A DNA stretch of 64,000 bases, from assembly GCF_035222275.1 (NCBI RefSeq), contig NC_085881.1, positions 2,046,001 to 2,110,000 of the forward strand. The letters run 5' to 3'. Shown piece by piece: positions 1 through 10,927 of the stretch; the stretch's first letter is position 1, and every line of letters begins with the position of its first letter. Under the pieces are notes generated by a model, which worked only from the letters and a program-made list of their open reading frames with translations, made no database searches and was not told where the DNA came from. A program made the position numbers and the translations under genes. Origin of the DNA: Podospora bellae-mahoneyi (Eukaryota > Ascomycota > Sordariomycetes > Sordariales > Podosporaceae).

Positions 1-500
1 CTTTCTCCTCCCGTGACATGGGTTTCCTCTCAATCGAAAACAGTTCGTGAGTTTTTTGGCCAGCAACGAAGAGGGTGGCTGCTGTCCATTTCTGGAGGAG
101 GGGGTCGTTGGCGGTGTAATTTGGGCCGTGGATGTGGGAGTCTTTTGAACTGTTAACAAGGATGGGACAGGTAAGGTGGGGGGGGCAAACGTTGTTTTTT
201 GATAGCATTGCAGATGAGATTGCGTTGTTCCTCGGTTCCGTGGACCACGGCGATGATGAAGGCTGCGGTTCGGCGGAAGCGGGAGATGGGGTGGGTGCGG
301 AAGCGGGAGTGGGTGCAGGAGCCGAGGGCGATGCTGGGGGAGGCGATTTGGAGGAGGATGGCGTAGGGTCCGCCGAGCCAGGTTATGAGGTTGCCGCAGG
401 AGGTCTTGAGGTGGTCTTCTGCGGTTGGGGTTGGGAGGAGAGGGACTTTTTCGTTAACAGGTGGTGGTGGTGGTGGGTTTTGGGGTATGGTGTTGGACAT
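1..500 (-). CDS. DUF2236 / MpaB-like oxygenase domain protein, partial (N-terminal part)
   Basis: The gene reads leftward and runs off the window, so only about the first 150 residues are visible. Exon 1 is 500..191 and exon 2 starts at 141. The intron (190..142) has a weak GTTTGC donor and a CAAAAG acceptor, and joining across it restores the family's His-x-x-x-x-Gly block (HSHIHGPNY). After a short Pro-rich N-terminus come WLGGPYAILLQIASPSIA, an Arg-rich FRRTAAFIIAVVHGT segment and TANDPLLQKWTAATLFVAG, which match the start of the DUF2236 domain (ER-bound oxygenase MpaB, latex-clearing/rubber oxygenase families). Members bind b-type haem and cleave C=C bonds oxidatively, but the substrate here is unknown. 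The ATG at 500 is the only one that precedes the domain. The exact intron borders are inferred. Confidence 0.8.
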
Positions 501-2040
501 GGAGAACCGTGGGATATAGGGTTGAGAATTCGAGCAAGATGGTCGTTTCTTCCTTGGGAATGTGCTCTCGTTGAGTGGGTTCTCTGAAAGGTTGGCTGCA
601 GTTCTTGCTTCGCTGGTAAGCTTGCGATCCGAGGTAGTGGATTTTCTTTGTTTGGCCTTTTTGTATCGGCGTCGTCATGGTATTTTACATCACTTTGGGC
701 ATACGGCAAGGGTCCCTTTGGCTTTAGAAAGCACATGTCTGTGTCTGGTGACTGCTTACCTACTTATCACGGAAATTTCTCTTCAGCTCTCAGGAGGTCC
801 GGACAGCCCCGAGAAGTAGGCGAGTTGCATGCATGTCTCACCGTACCACCCACCATCACTCGACAGCCCAGGAAGCATCGTGATTTGATAACATCACCCG
901 AAAGATACCTAAATCAGCACAACATCAACGGGCTGAGTCGCGTTTGGACTTTTAGAGCTGATATCCATCCTCTGATAGGCAATACTGTCATATGTGGAAA
1001 AATAAGAGGTGGGTTACATCGGTCAGTATGTCAGCATGTGCCACATCGGGAGGCCGCAGGTAGGTAGGCACTCATTCTGAAGAAACGCATGACATGGTTG
1101 TTCTAAACACAGGGGCACATACGTCGAACATGCTCCATCCATCTAGATGGAATGCCATCTGCCACCATGGCTGGAAAGGGGCGCACACCTTGAAACTTTG
1201 ACCAACGAGGATGGCCTTTGGGGAATTGCAGTTCCATATGATACCCCGGGAAACTTAGCTACTGTTTCGTGTGGTTGTGTAGGGTGTGAAGCGCGCTGCT
1301 GGAAGATACGAGGGCTTTCTAAGACGATGACTGACTTTGCCAATACCAGTCTAAGAGAAGGCGAAGATTGTTTGTCCCCAGCGTGCTGCGACGGGGTAGG
1401 CAGCCCTATCGGAGTACTGATACAAGACGGCCTATTAGAAATAGACGCCTGCTGTAATATTACCGACAGAAAGAGCTACAGAGGATTGAAAAGCAGACTT
1501 GCGCTGTTGACGACCCGCAAACGTTGTAGGTGCCTATCATTTGTAGAGATATACCAGCCGACTGACGCTGTGGGCAGGATGTCCTTGTGGTTTCACACAC
1601 CCATGCCATGATCTAAAGGGCTGACATGATCGCGAGTGTGACAACACCAAGTCAAACCAGGCCAACTCCGTTATCCTCTTGGAGCGGCCAGAGCAACATC
1701 TTTTCATGTATATGATATATCCCTAACCCTGTCTCACGTACATATCGTAGACACTGCCGAAAGGGAATATACCAGCTGTAAGCATTGTGATAAGCGAAGT
1801 GGTCTTCATAATGGGTCAGGTGTGCTCTACGCAATCTCTAAGATCGATCTTTAAAGTCAAGCCAATGATTTCAGTTGGATTTGGATCAAAACCACACGGG
1901 ACGGGGAGCAGGTGGTGATTCGGATAATCATTCGGCCGAATATCGATCATTCACACCTGCAATCACAATAATAATGGAGGGAAGTAATGTGTGAGTAGAC
2001 ATTGTGCTAGATTCGATGGCAACGATCGGCTGACCTCAAG
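501..2040. other. No gene seen (5' flank of the DUF2236 gene)
   Basis: About 1.5 kb upstream of the DUF2236 start. Open frames here, including one of about 150 codons at 1147..1611 on the plus strand, show no recognisable domain or credible start context, and I regard them as chance. No RNA gene or repeat was recognised. Confidence 0.4.
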
Positions 2041-2660
2041 CTGGCGGCGCGGTGAAAGCTAAACTTTCAGAAGAATCCCAGGCTGCGATGGCAGCACACG
2101 CTACCTTGTGGTGCTTGTACAAGATGAAAATACAACGGTAGTCGAGCTAGCAAAGAGGTCATCGCCAGGGCGCAGGATGCGACCAAAGAGTTCACCTCGG
2201 CACTGGAAGCAGCCCTGGGACAAGAATCTGCTGGAAAATCATCGCACAGCTAAACTCCATCGTTTTCTCCCGGAACCAGGGCATTTGTCTGTTTCGATGT
2301 GTTCGACGAGGGCTGCAGCGCTCAAACTTGAGCAGAGATTGATTCAAGCTGCGAGCAGCCTATACATTTTATCCAGAAGAGGGGAGACCGCCTTTTTTCG
2401 TACGACGAGAACCGGGCATGGATAATTACGTCGCAAAGCGATACTCACAGATCAGAGCTTGGACTCATGGCCCCAGCCGTACCTCATGGACAGAAATAAC
2501 CCGCCGGTATACGACAATGGACGTTGACTTGAAGCATCAGAAATCGAGGGATTACTCAAAGATGAGGATTGTGTCGCAGAGAAAGACTATGATGATGGGG
2601 AAACCTTGCCATCCGTGGAGGGCAGATCCCAGAAGAATCCTGATAGGCTGATGAAGTAGT
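2041..2660 (+). pseudogene. Coding-like but interrupted patch, unknown family
   Basis: Several short plus-strand stretches read like real protein but lie in different frames or are separated by stops, for example AKLSEESQAAMAAHA near 2057, KEVIARAQDATKEFTSALEA near 2152, KRGDRLFSYDENRAWIITS near 2375 and SLDSWPQPYLMDRNNPPVY near 2458. The last is followed in the same frame by a Glu/Asp-rich tail. No GT-AG intron set joins them. The likeliest reading is a decayed host gene. I do not recognise the family, and some segments may be chance. Confidence 0.3.
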
Positions 2661-3700
2661 AGTGCTTGTAGGTACACATGGCTGTTGAATTGAGAAGCTG
2701 GGACAGCTCGAGATTGAGTGCAGAATGGTTCAACTGGCCCGGACAGTGTAGAGGAAGGCAAGAACATAGCCGATATGCCCACTTACTGTGCCCGACCATC
2801 ATTTCTGGTGTTACATTGGCATGGATTATGCTGAAGCCTTCCTACCTATTTTTTCTGCAGTAGACGCGGCAGCCTTCCCTATGGCTCTATGGCGCACATC
2901 CGTCGACTGAGGTGGTTACCTAACACTCTAAGTATAGCCCTGTGCTGTTTTTAAGGTAGAGAATTTAGAGCCAATGAATTACATGAGACGACATCCTGCA
3001 GATTGTGATACGCCACCCATGAATATACCGGCCTATCATTCACCAAGAACATACCGAACATGCAAGTAAATTTGAAGTGAGTTGAGACACGGAGGAGGCA
3101 AGGAACCGCTTTCCTCCCCCCTCCCGCCATCCGAATCCCATGTGGTCGCCCAGCCAATTCATGTTCCTGGCTCTTAATAATCACCACCATGGATGCCAGC
3201 TGCAGGCCCAAGTCTCCAGAAAGTGATACATCTCACCGGTACTCTGGCTACGTCGCGAAATCCATACCCGTTGCGGACCTCAATTGTGGAGAGGAGGATG
3301 TTACCGTTCATCTCAGAATCATCCCTATGTACCAAGTAGGTACCTAGCCAAGATACTTGAGAGCCTAGGAAATCTTGGTAAAGGGTCAGGCAAAGAACTC
3401 ACAGCAGAGAATGAATGCAGACTCTGTATTTGCCATGGGATTATGTATATACAGTACAACACCATCAACTACCAACGACCAAATCCAGCACGCTCCTTTG
3501 GGGGAATAGTTTGAAACAACAAGACCAAAAGACAACACAACTCCATCCCAACAAAATTACCAATGACCAACCAACCAAGCCAGCAGCGAACCCAGAGACC
3601 TGAAAGCCGCTCCCGCTACATGCAATCACCAAACCCAACCCGTGTCATCCCATTCATGATGTCAAAAGCACATCCAAGAAACTTTTATGACTCACACAAT
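2661..3700. other. No gene seen
   Basis: About 1 kb between the decayed patch and the 3' end of the fasciclin gene. Only short unsupported frames are present. The A/C-rich part at 3500-3660 is probably 3' flanking sequence of the fasciclin gene. Confidence 0.4.
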
Positions 3701-4910
3701 TTACAGCTGAGCCAAGAGTACAGCAGCGCCAAAGAGGGCGGCCATACCAAGAGCAGCACCCTGAGCAGCAGCACCAGCCTCAACAGGAGTGTCATCACCG
3801 TTGCCGCTGTCAGGGCCAGAGGTAGCAGTAGGCTCGGCAGGAGCACTGGTGGGAACAGTGATGCCAGAGGTGAAGGGGACACCGCCGGTGCTGCTGGCGC
3901 CAGAGAAAGCGGGAGCCTGGGTGGACTCAGCAGGGTTGGGCTCAGCGTCGGTGTTGGAGGGGTTGAGGACACTGTTGACATTATTAACACCCATCTTGGT
4001 CCGTCATGATCATCGGGGAGACTTACCCATCAATAACATGAATGACCCCATTGGCGCAAAGCACATCAGCCTTCACAACCCTAGCACTGTTGACAAAAAC
4101 GCTCCCATCCTCCACCCTAAGCGTAATATCACCCCCCTGGAAAGTAGTCGCCGTAGCCCCGTCCTCAATCTGGCTGGAATAAACAGTCTGCCCGACAATG
4201 ACGTGATACCCCAGAATCCCCGTCAGCTGCTCAACAGTCAGTTCGCTGACCAAGTTCCCAATCGCATCAAATGCCGCGTTGTTGGGGGCAAAAAGGGTAA
4301 TGTCCCGCGCGTTGGTAAGCGTCTCGGCAACACCAGCCTGCGTCACGGCGCCGACAAGAGCAGTGAGGTTTTGCTCCAGGAGGGCGGCAGGCAAAGAGGC
4401 GGGAATAGTGAGGTAGTTGTCGATGATGTGGATGGTGCCACCGGTGTAGTTGAAGTTGGCGGATTCAACAGTGCTGAGCTCGCCGTTTCCAGAAAGGAAG
4501 CTCACGCCGCCGTCAGCGGCCTGGACTTGGAGTCTCTGGCCGCCGGTGACATTGCTGTACGCCGCGAGGTCGAGGATGGTGGGGAGGAATTGGGTGGGGG
4601 AGGAGGTGAGGTTGGAGGCGTAGAAGGTCCCGTTGAGGACGTGGTAGGCGAGGAAGGCGGTGAGGTAGTTGGGGTCGGAGAGGAGCTCGTTGGCCAGAGG
4701 GGTGGCGTTCAGACGGGCGAGGGCCTCGTTGGAGGGGGCGAGGAGGGTGACATCTTGGGCGTTGGCAAAGAGCTCGTAAATAACCTCTTCGGACTGGAGG
4801 AAGCTGGTGAGGGAGGAGAGAGTAGCCGCGTTCTCGGCGAGGACGTCGGCGAGGGTTTGGGCGTTGACTGCCGAGGCGAGACCCAGGAGGGTGAGGGTCT
4901 TGAGCTGCAT
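3701..4910 (-). CDS. Fasciclin (FAS1) domain cell-surface protein, GPI-anchored
   Basis: Two exons, 4910..4027 and 3971..3701, give 384 residues. The intron (4026..3972, 55 bp, GTAAGT...CAACAG) interrupts the end of the second FAS1 domain, and splicing restores VIHVIDGVLNP, the usual FAS1 ending. The protein has a signal peptide (about residues 1-17, cut after VNA), two FAS1 repeats (about 18-155 and 165-300, each with TLLAPSN/TLFAPNN H1-type motifs and YHVLNG/YHVIVG H2-type motifs), a Ser/Thr/Pro-rich linker, and a C-terminal hydrophobic tail (ALGMAALFGAAVLLAQL) after small residues, as for a GPI anchor. FAS1 proteins of fungi act in adhesion and cell-wall organisation. Several N-x-S/T sites fit secretion. 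The start is the first ATG and opens the signal peptide directly. Confidence 0.93.
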
Positions 4911-7018
4911 ATTGAGTGTGTTTGGCTTGTTGTTTCTGAAGAGAGAACGAGAGTAAAGAGGAAAGGGGACTCGTCAGGAGTGATGGCCCGGTGGCGCTTT
5001 TGAACGGTAGAGGTGGATGTAGATTGATAGATGTCTGTCTGACTGCCTGACTGCCTGGCTGTCCAAAGTGTCTCGATCAATCACGGGGAGACCACGAGAC
5101 TTTAAGCAGCGCCGGTTGACGGCGATGCATCCCTCGGTTTCGGCGCATATCCAAAGGCTCTTTCTCATCAGTGCCTGACCGATCTGAACATCCATCTCCA
5201 ACCCTTGCTGCATCGACAAGCCGCATAGAACATGAGGCATTCCTGCAGGGGCTCCCAACCCGAATGCGAGTAGTCAGACTCCAACAAAACCTCCACACCT
5301 CTCAAGCCAAGCTTGGCATATCCGTCAATCCACCCCTGACAAAGAACAGCAGAGAGAAAACATACAGAGAATGTCGTCACTCTGCAGCGGTCCGTTGCTT
5401 GGCAGCTCTTGACCTGTAGGATGTGAGGCTAGTCGGCACGTTTTGTATCCATCCATTCAAAGGTTCCATCTTCGGTGGAAGACTCAACCCTCGAATTGAA
5501 CATCATGTACAATGTGCCTCCCTGCCGGAATCACGTCAGTCTCAATCCTCGACCGCACATGAGCGAGACGATGGGATATAACACCCTGAAAAACTCTGCT
5601 AACCCGCCGTGGTATGTAAATAGAACACGCGTCCCTGCGTTGCTCTACAGGTCCCTACTGCCCATCCACATCAGTAGCCAAAACCTTCTCTTCACAAACT
5701 ATTCCACTGACTCGGGATCCAGATCCTCCCGGCATCCCGGCCTCGGTCCCAAGCCGACCAAGCCGATCCAGAACCTGCTCTCATCGAATATTTCTTCCAA
5801 TTTCGATTGCCATGGCTGAGGCCAAGCAAAAACAACACGGCAAACAAAGTTGGTGTTGAAGGAAAAGGAACAACACAGCCCCGATTTCACCAGATGGCGA
5901 CAAGGGTGCAAGTCCCATCTGCGATCGCCAAGCTTCGGATCCGGGGGTAGTCTTGATCGCTGGGCCGCGCGCCGATTCGCCCTGCTGCACGGGCCCTAAC
6001 CCCAGCCAAACGGGCGCTAACGTTTTACGCATGTTTAGTGGAGAGCTCACTGTGGGGTATCTGGGAAACATGAACTGACGACCGCCGGGGGAAACGACAC
6101 AGCTCAGCTTCAGCAAATTCTCCGAGCATTCCTGTTGGATGGTTGCTTTGTCAGTCTTGACAAAAGCTCTCAAAGCTCCTTCATAACGGCTGTGTCATTC
6201 ACTGACCGAGATTTGCTGGCTCATGAAACTTGCTGTGTTTGGTTATGGATACCAATGAACGACAGCCAAGCCACCCAGGCCGCGTCGCCCAGTGAATCTT
6301 CTCGATGGTGGGGACAACAGTTCGATCGATGCGTTAGCTGACAATTGCTGTCAAACATGTCGTGATTGGGGATGGAGCTTGGCGGTGTTGTAAAATGGGG
6401 AAGACATCTGCTGAAGCCGTGAACACTGGCTACAGCCACCCTGCCGGTGACTGGGGTACCGGGCATATTGCCGCCAATGAGAGGTGATGAGTAGCCTGTG
6501 TGATATCTCCTGTAATTGATGTAGGTGTATGAGGCTGTGGGTTTGTACTGTAGCTATGCGTTTGGGTAGTATCGTCGATGCTGGCTGCAGAAGTCAAAGG
6601 AAGTGACAGGAGGCGGGTCTGGGAGGTTGGTTGAGCAGATTGCCTGGGTAGTAGGACAGATTCAAGCTGCTCAGGTGGCGGCGCAGTGAGAACCTTAATA
6701 GCCAAGTCAAAAGAGAAGGCACGACAGAAGGAAGGCATGACCGAAGGAAGGCACGACAGAAGGAAGGCACGGTAAGAGGAAACCACGGCAGACGGAAGGC
6801 ATGACAGACCAGTACTAGTTGGTCTCACCAGATGAGTATTCCATTCCCACTCAGCAAGGCTTGCAGTCGCCCAAACATATCCAATGTCTCTATCTCTAGT
6901 CTCCGATCCCAAGCTCAATATAAACAACCTTTGAAAAGCACGCCATGCTCACAGAACACAGTACACCAACCCACAAATGCCTTCAAACACCCAATGCCAT
7001 GATAACACCATCAACTAA
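4911..7018. other. Intergenic, contains a 16-bp minisatellite
   Basis: About 2.1 kb between the 5' end of the fasciclin gene and the 3' end of the phosphatase gene. Pyrimidine/purine-biased sequence just upstream of 4910 probably holds the fasciclin promoter. Apart from the tandem repeat at 6716..6811, nothing is recognised. Confidence 0.4.
6716..6811. repeat. Minisatellite, six 16-bp units
   Basis: Six contiguous 16-bp units with consensus aaggcacgacagaagg. Units 1 and 3 are identical, unit 2 differs at two positions, and units 4-6 are more diverged. The period is not a multiple of three, and no gene covers the array. Confidence 0.85.
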
Positions 7019-10000
7019 TCACTCCTCCCTCCGCCTTAAAAACAGCCCGATAAGCGCCCGTTGCTTCTCCTCCAGCGCCTTCCGATCTTTGTCCTTCTCC
7101 AACACCGACCCCCGACAAACCAACCCCCCAAACACTTCCGCAAACTTCCTCTCCTTAGCCCTGCGCCTGTTGAGAGCCACAACCGCCTGAATTCCCGGCC
7201 CCGTCGACCTCCTGAAGCTGAGAGACTTCCGGCCCAATGCGACTAGGCCCGAGCGAGATGCGGCATCGCTATTCTTGATGGCCTCGAGATCAGCCTTGGT
7301 CAGAGGTGCCAGCTCGGCAGCTATCCTTGCGAGTGTCGTCGTCAAGAATACAAAGCAGATATTGTGGTTGGGAGTGGTAGCTAGAATGTCGAGGATCGCA
7401 GTCTTGTCGTCTTCCGCCGAGGGGGCATCGACTGCTGTAGCCACTGACTGTGCCAAGGAAGGCAGAGCTGCTTGCTCGATGCGGTTCCACAATGGCGTCG
7501 TGATAACCCCGTCGACCATGCCTTCGAGGAAGAATAGGAAGGCTTCACTGACTGCCTCTAGGCGTTGAATAGACGGTACTTCGGGAAGGAACACGGAAAG
7601 AATTCGCTCGTCTCGATCGAGGGCATCGATGACACTGATGACTTGGGCAGTGCGCGTCTCTTTGTCGGTTCCCTGCCAGGTGGCTTCCTCAAAAGGCCAG
7701 CCCGGAGCGGTGGGAACTTCACAGTCGTCCAACATCTGGGCGTCGGCGATGGCTCGCTCGGTAAGTGTCTCCGTAGCTTCCGTAAGCTCGAACAACTCCT
7801 TTGGCGCAGCATGGTGCGCTGGTAAATCGTATGGAATCGCGCCAAATTTCCCATTCTTCTTGGCTAGAGCATTGCAGAACTCCCTGATGCCACCGGTCCT
7901 AACCCGAATGAGTTCCTCAACAGAGCGTCCAATACATGATGGTGCCCAATCGGCATGAACTGGAATGAAGTGATCCCTGCCGTCCATAACACGCAGCACC
8001 AGAACCTCATCCAGGGTCACCTCGCCTTCGTTGAGCATTTGAGCTTGACGGACGGTATCGATGACGGCCTCTAGATGTGCATTCACCGTCTCGCCAGGCT
8101 CCAATGTAACCTTTTTCCCAAGATCAACCGGCTCTGAGCCATCGTCACTCTCTTCGGGGCGAATAAAGGACGTTGTTAGCCATTCAAAATTCCCAGCAAG
8201 GTCTGGGCCCTCCGTTGAAGGCTTCTCAACGAATGCAAAGGTAGCTGGTACACTACCGGTGTTGGCCAAGGTGAGAGACGATGTCATCTTCTCCAAGAAC
8301 CTTACTCGTCCGAAATCGATGGCCAGCTCGGGCCTGTCGGAGAAATTAGACTGGCTGCGGGGGCGAGAACCCTGATAGTCAACGACAATCGTGACTACCG
8401 GCCGTCCCTCGTTCTCTGCTCGGTCAAGCTCGCGCGCAACCTCAGAATGGACCTTGGCTTTGAGATCCGGTACTACAGCGTCGCAATCTAGTGTGAAGAT
8501 GGAGCTTATAGGCTTGTGGTCTGATGAAGTAATTCGTTGATGGGAGGTGTACAAGTCAAGACGCAGTTTCTCACCAGTTTCGCCATTCTGTTCCTCGTCA
8601 TCGTCGTTCTCGTCGTAAGCATCGTATGGCGATACCGAAGAGCTGGGCTGGTCGTCACCGTCGTTATCGGGATCGTAAGAAAATAGGACCTGGTCATCAT
8701 CCGCGGCATTCTCCATGCCCTGGGCCTTCATTTCTTCGTCCCTCTTCCTCGCTTCATCTTCCTCGCGTATCTTCTTTTCAAAAGCTTCCCTGTCCTCCCG
8801 CGTACGATACAGGATGCGGTCGCACCAACTTGGAGGGCGTTGCTTTTCGCTAGAGTCGAAGAGGGCGACAGTGCCGACGTCATACTTATAGGATGGTAGG
8901 AACCTGATCGGACCCTCCCGCCAGCCTTCATGGAACACTTTGCGGTCCTTCATCAGCCGTCTAAGCTGGTCGTGAGGCAGTAAGGAGGTGATTGTTGTTT
9001 GAAGCGAAGCAGGGTCTTCGCTTGGGTCTAATGGAAACTCGTCAGGATCAGGAAGGTCGAAAGAATCGTCGTCGGCATTGTTTTCGCCAGACTTCTTCGA
9101 GTCCTGTCCGATAGTTTCCTTCCCGGCTGTGTTGGTCTGGTCCTCATCTTTCGCATCCTCGCTACTGTCAGACAAGTGCTGCACAACTACTCCTTCGCCT
9201 TCCAACGAGTCCTCGCGACGTAGGTTCTTCTTGGAAACATCATATTCTCCCTGGGTATGTAGCATGAACAGGCGGCGAATATCGTCACCGGGTAGATGGT
9301 CCAACCGAGAGTTGAGGTCTCCAAACCAAAATGCAAAATCCTCATCTCCAATCTTCCCCTTCTCGGCCTCGGTGATGCCACCAACAGCAATTGGTTCGAA
9401 GCGCGCATATTGAAGGACCTGTTGTACCTGCCAGATTCGTCGCTCGATGTAAGAGCTTTCAACCCCGCTGGCAAGATGACAGTTGACAAACAACAAGTTG
9501 GTGGCCTCGCCGAGAACAATGCGTGCGCACACTGCTCCTTTGTTGCCGAGGTATCCAAGCGCTCCAGTCGCAACACTAGTAGTGCTAACATTGCTAACAA
9601 TGGGAGCAACCTCGGGGGAAGCGTAGACCAAGAGTAGCATGGCCGCAAGCTGTTCCGTGGCGATGAGCTGGTACCCATCTGGTAAGGCAGCCCCCAAAGC
9701 AGCTTTCCACTTGTCCGCGGGGGTACTGTCTGGCGCATAGATCCATGTCATGTACTGAGACGGCGCCGTAAGCTCGTTGATCTCCTGAAGTCCGAGGACA
9801 TAGAGATCAATCTTTTCATGTCCGTCGCCATTCTTGGGGTTCTTGTTCGTCTCCGTCTGTGTAGCATCCAGCCCCTTTCCGTCCACAAACCACCTGGCAA
9901 GATCCTTATCCGTGCCTGGGCATGCGGCCACGTTCCATGTTCCGATCTTGATTCGTACCCGCCGGCGACGTGTGTATTCTGACCGACGAGCGTATACTGC

Positions 10001-10096
10001 TCTCGACAAGGAGTGCGGGTTGGTGGAAGTGAGGTCGACGGGTTCGGATGTCGTGGAATCAGCACGGGCAGCTGGCTCGGCATCCGAGGGCTCCAT
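7019..10096 (-). CDS. OCRL/INPP5B-like inositol polyphosphate 5-phosphatase
   Basis: One intronless reading frame of 1025 residues. It should remove the 5-phosphate of phosphoinositides such as PI(4,5)P2 on endosomal/Golgi membranes. The catalytic domain spans about residues 48-540: IGTWNVAACPGT opens it, FWFGDLNSRLD (about 256-266) and PPSWCDRILY (about 421-430) are the two family signatures, and SSDHKPISSIF (about 524-534) closes it. Two acidic insertions (about 300-365 and 434-510) interrupt the domain. Downstream is an ASH-like beta region (about 560-730) and a helical C-terminus placed where OCRL has its RhoGAP-like domain; the RhoGAP assignment is inferred from architecture. The frame extends 26 codons further upstream, but ATG 10096 is preferred because the extra residues show no conservation-like features. 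It is divergent from DCP1. Confidence 0.9.
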   Translation of the reverse strand: MEPSDAEPAARADSTTSEPVDLTSTNPHSLSRAVYARRSEYTRRRRVRIKIGTWNVAACPGTDKDLARWFVDGKGLDATQTETNKNPKNGDGHEKIDLYVLGLQEINELTAPSQYMTWIYAPDSTPADKWKAALGAALPDGYQLIATEQLAAMLLLVYASPEVAPIVSNVSTTSVATGALGYLGNKGAVCARIVLGEATNLLFVNCHLASGVESSYIERRIWQVQQVLQYARFEPIAVGGITEAEKGKIGDEDFAFWFGDLNSRLDHLPGDDIRRLFMLHTQGEYDVSKKNLRREDSLEGEGVVVQHLSDSSEDAKDEDQTNTAGKETIGQDSKKSGENNADDDSFDLPDPDEFPLDPSEDPASLQTTITSLLPHDQLRRLMKDRKVFHEGWREGPIRFLPSYKYDVGTVALFDSSEKQRPPSWCDRILYRTREDREAFEKKIREEDEARKRDEEMKAQGMENAADDDQVLFSYDPDNDGDDQPSSSVSPYDAYDENDDDEEQNGETGEKLRLDLYTSHQRITSSDHKPISSIFTLDCDAVVPDLKAKVHSEVARELDRAENEGRPVVTIVVDYQGSRPRSQSNFSDRPELAIDFGRVRFLEKMTSSLTLANTGSVPATFAFVEKPSTEGPDLAGNFEWLTTSFIRPEESDDGSEPVDLGKKVTLEPGETVNAHLEAVIDTVRQAQMLNEGEVTLDEVLVLRVMDGRDHFIPVHADWAPSCIGRSVEELIRVRTGGIREFCNALAKKNGKFGAIPYDLPAHHAAPKELFELTEATETLTERAIADAQMLDDCEVPTAPGWPFEEATWQGTDKETRTAQVISVIDALDRDERILSVFLPEVPSIQRLEAVSEAFLFFLEGMVDGVITTPLWNRIEQAALPSLAQSVATAVDAPSAEDDKTAILDILATTPNHNICFVFLTTTLARIAAELAPLTKADLEAIKNSDAASRSGLVALGRKSLSFRRSTGPGIQAVVALNRRRAKERKFAEVFGGLVCRGSVLEKDKDRKALEEKQRALIGLFLRRREE

Positions 10097-10927
10097 TGAG
10101 AAGGCCAGGTGAGTGTCTCGAGGGAAACCGTCTGTCAGTTCAGGCGTACAAAACCACGAAGGTACGTGGATCAATCGACCTCTCTGTTGCTAAATCGCAG
10201 GTCGAGGTACAGGCGCGGTTTGGCTGGCTCACGCATCGAGATTAAGTTTCGAGGGTCTTTAATGGCATTCAAAGGTCGATTGCGGGGTGGTTATATATAT
10301 GGGCGACACAGAAGCTCACGGGACAAGCTAGCCCAGCAACGAAACACAAATTTCTATGGGCGCATGGTATGGGCTTCGGAGAAAATATGTCTCAAAGTTG
10401 TGTATAGGCGGGAAGTCGTCAGGGTACTCTAGGTAGGCAAAGTAGATGGATAACATGGAACAAAAGACAACACCGGGATCAAAAGGCCAGCTCCAGGCAG
10501 TTCAGGGACAAGTTGCTGGTTGGTGGGGCAGTGACGCATTCAAGATGGTTGCATGGCCAAAAAACCCCAACCCTGGAGAGACATTGCCGCGCCAAGAGCC
10601 CCACAGCGGGGATACAAGCTTCAGCTTCAGGCGACCAGCCACACTCCCAGATACAACGAGCCCATCATCACCAACCTGACGCACTGGTCCTTCTTGCGGC
10701 CAACACCCTGTCCGGCTTGATTGCTGGTCACGCCTACCATATTATACTATAAAGAGCGTCTTCTCTTGCTCTTTCTCGTGTCACTCAGGCAACCCCAGTG
10801 TTCGCGACTGTCCTTCGTCCGATCTTGACACCCGTCGTCCGATCCTGTACGTTCCCGAGGCCCGCGGTGGCACCTGCATTACCCACCTTCGAACTTGTAT
10901 GAGTTTTTGTGTTTGCAGTCTTCCGAT
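10097..10927. promoter_or_regulatory. Divergent promoter region between the 5-phosphatase gene and DCP1
   Basis: About 830 bp between two opposed start codons, with no gene of its own. A TATATATAA stretch on the minus strand (10299..10291) lies about 195 bp upstream of the phosphatase ATG. A TATAAAG on the plus strand (10748..10754), followed by a CT-rich tract of the kind found at fungal transcription starts, lies about 175 bp upstream of the DCP1 ATG. Assignment as core promoter elements is inference from position. Confidence 0.45.

Noticed and set aside
1147-1611. Plus-strand Cys-containing frame of 154 codons
   Set aside because: No signal peptide, no recognisable motif and poor codon bias; kept as non-coding.
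3789-5003. Long plus-strand open frame of about 400 codons opposite the fasciclin gene
   Set aside because: It is the antisense of a well-supported FAS1 protein. Its Gly/Val/Glu-rich translation mirrors the codon use of the minus-strand gene and has no domain.
6716-6811. Tandem repeat considered as a CRISPR-like array
   Set aside because: Units are contiguous with no unique spacers, and the genome is eukaryotic.
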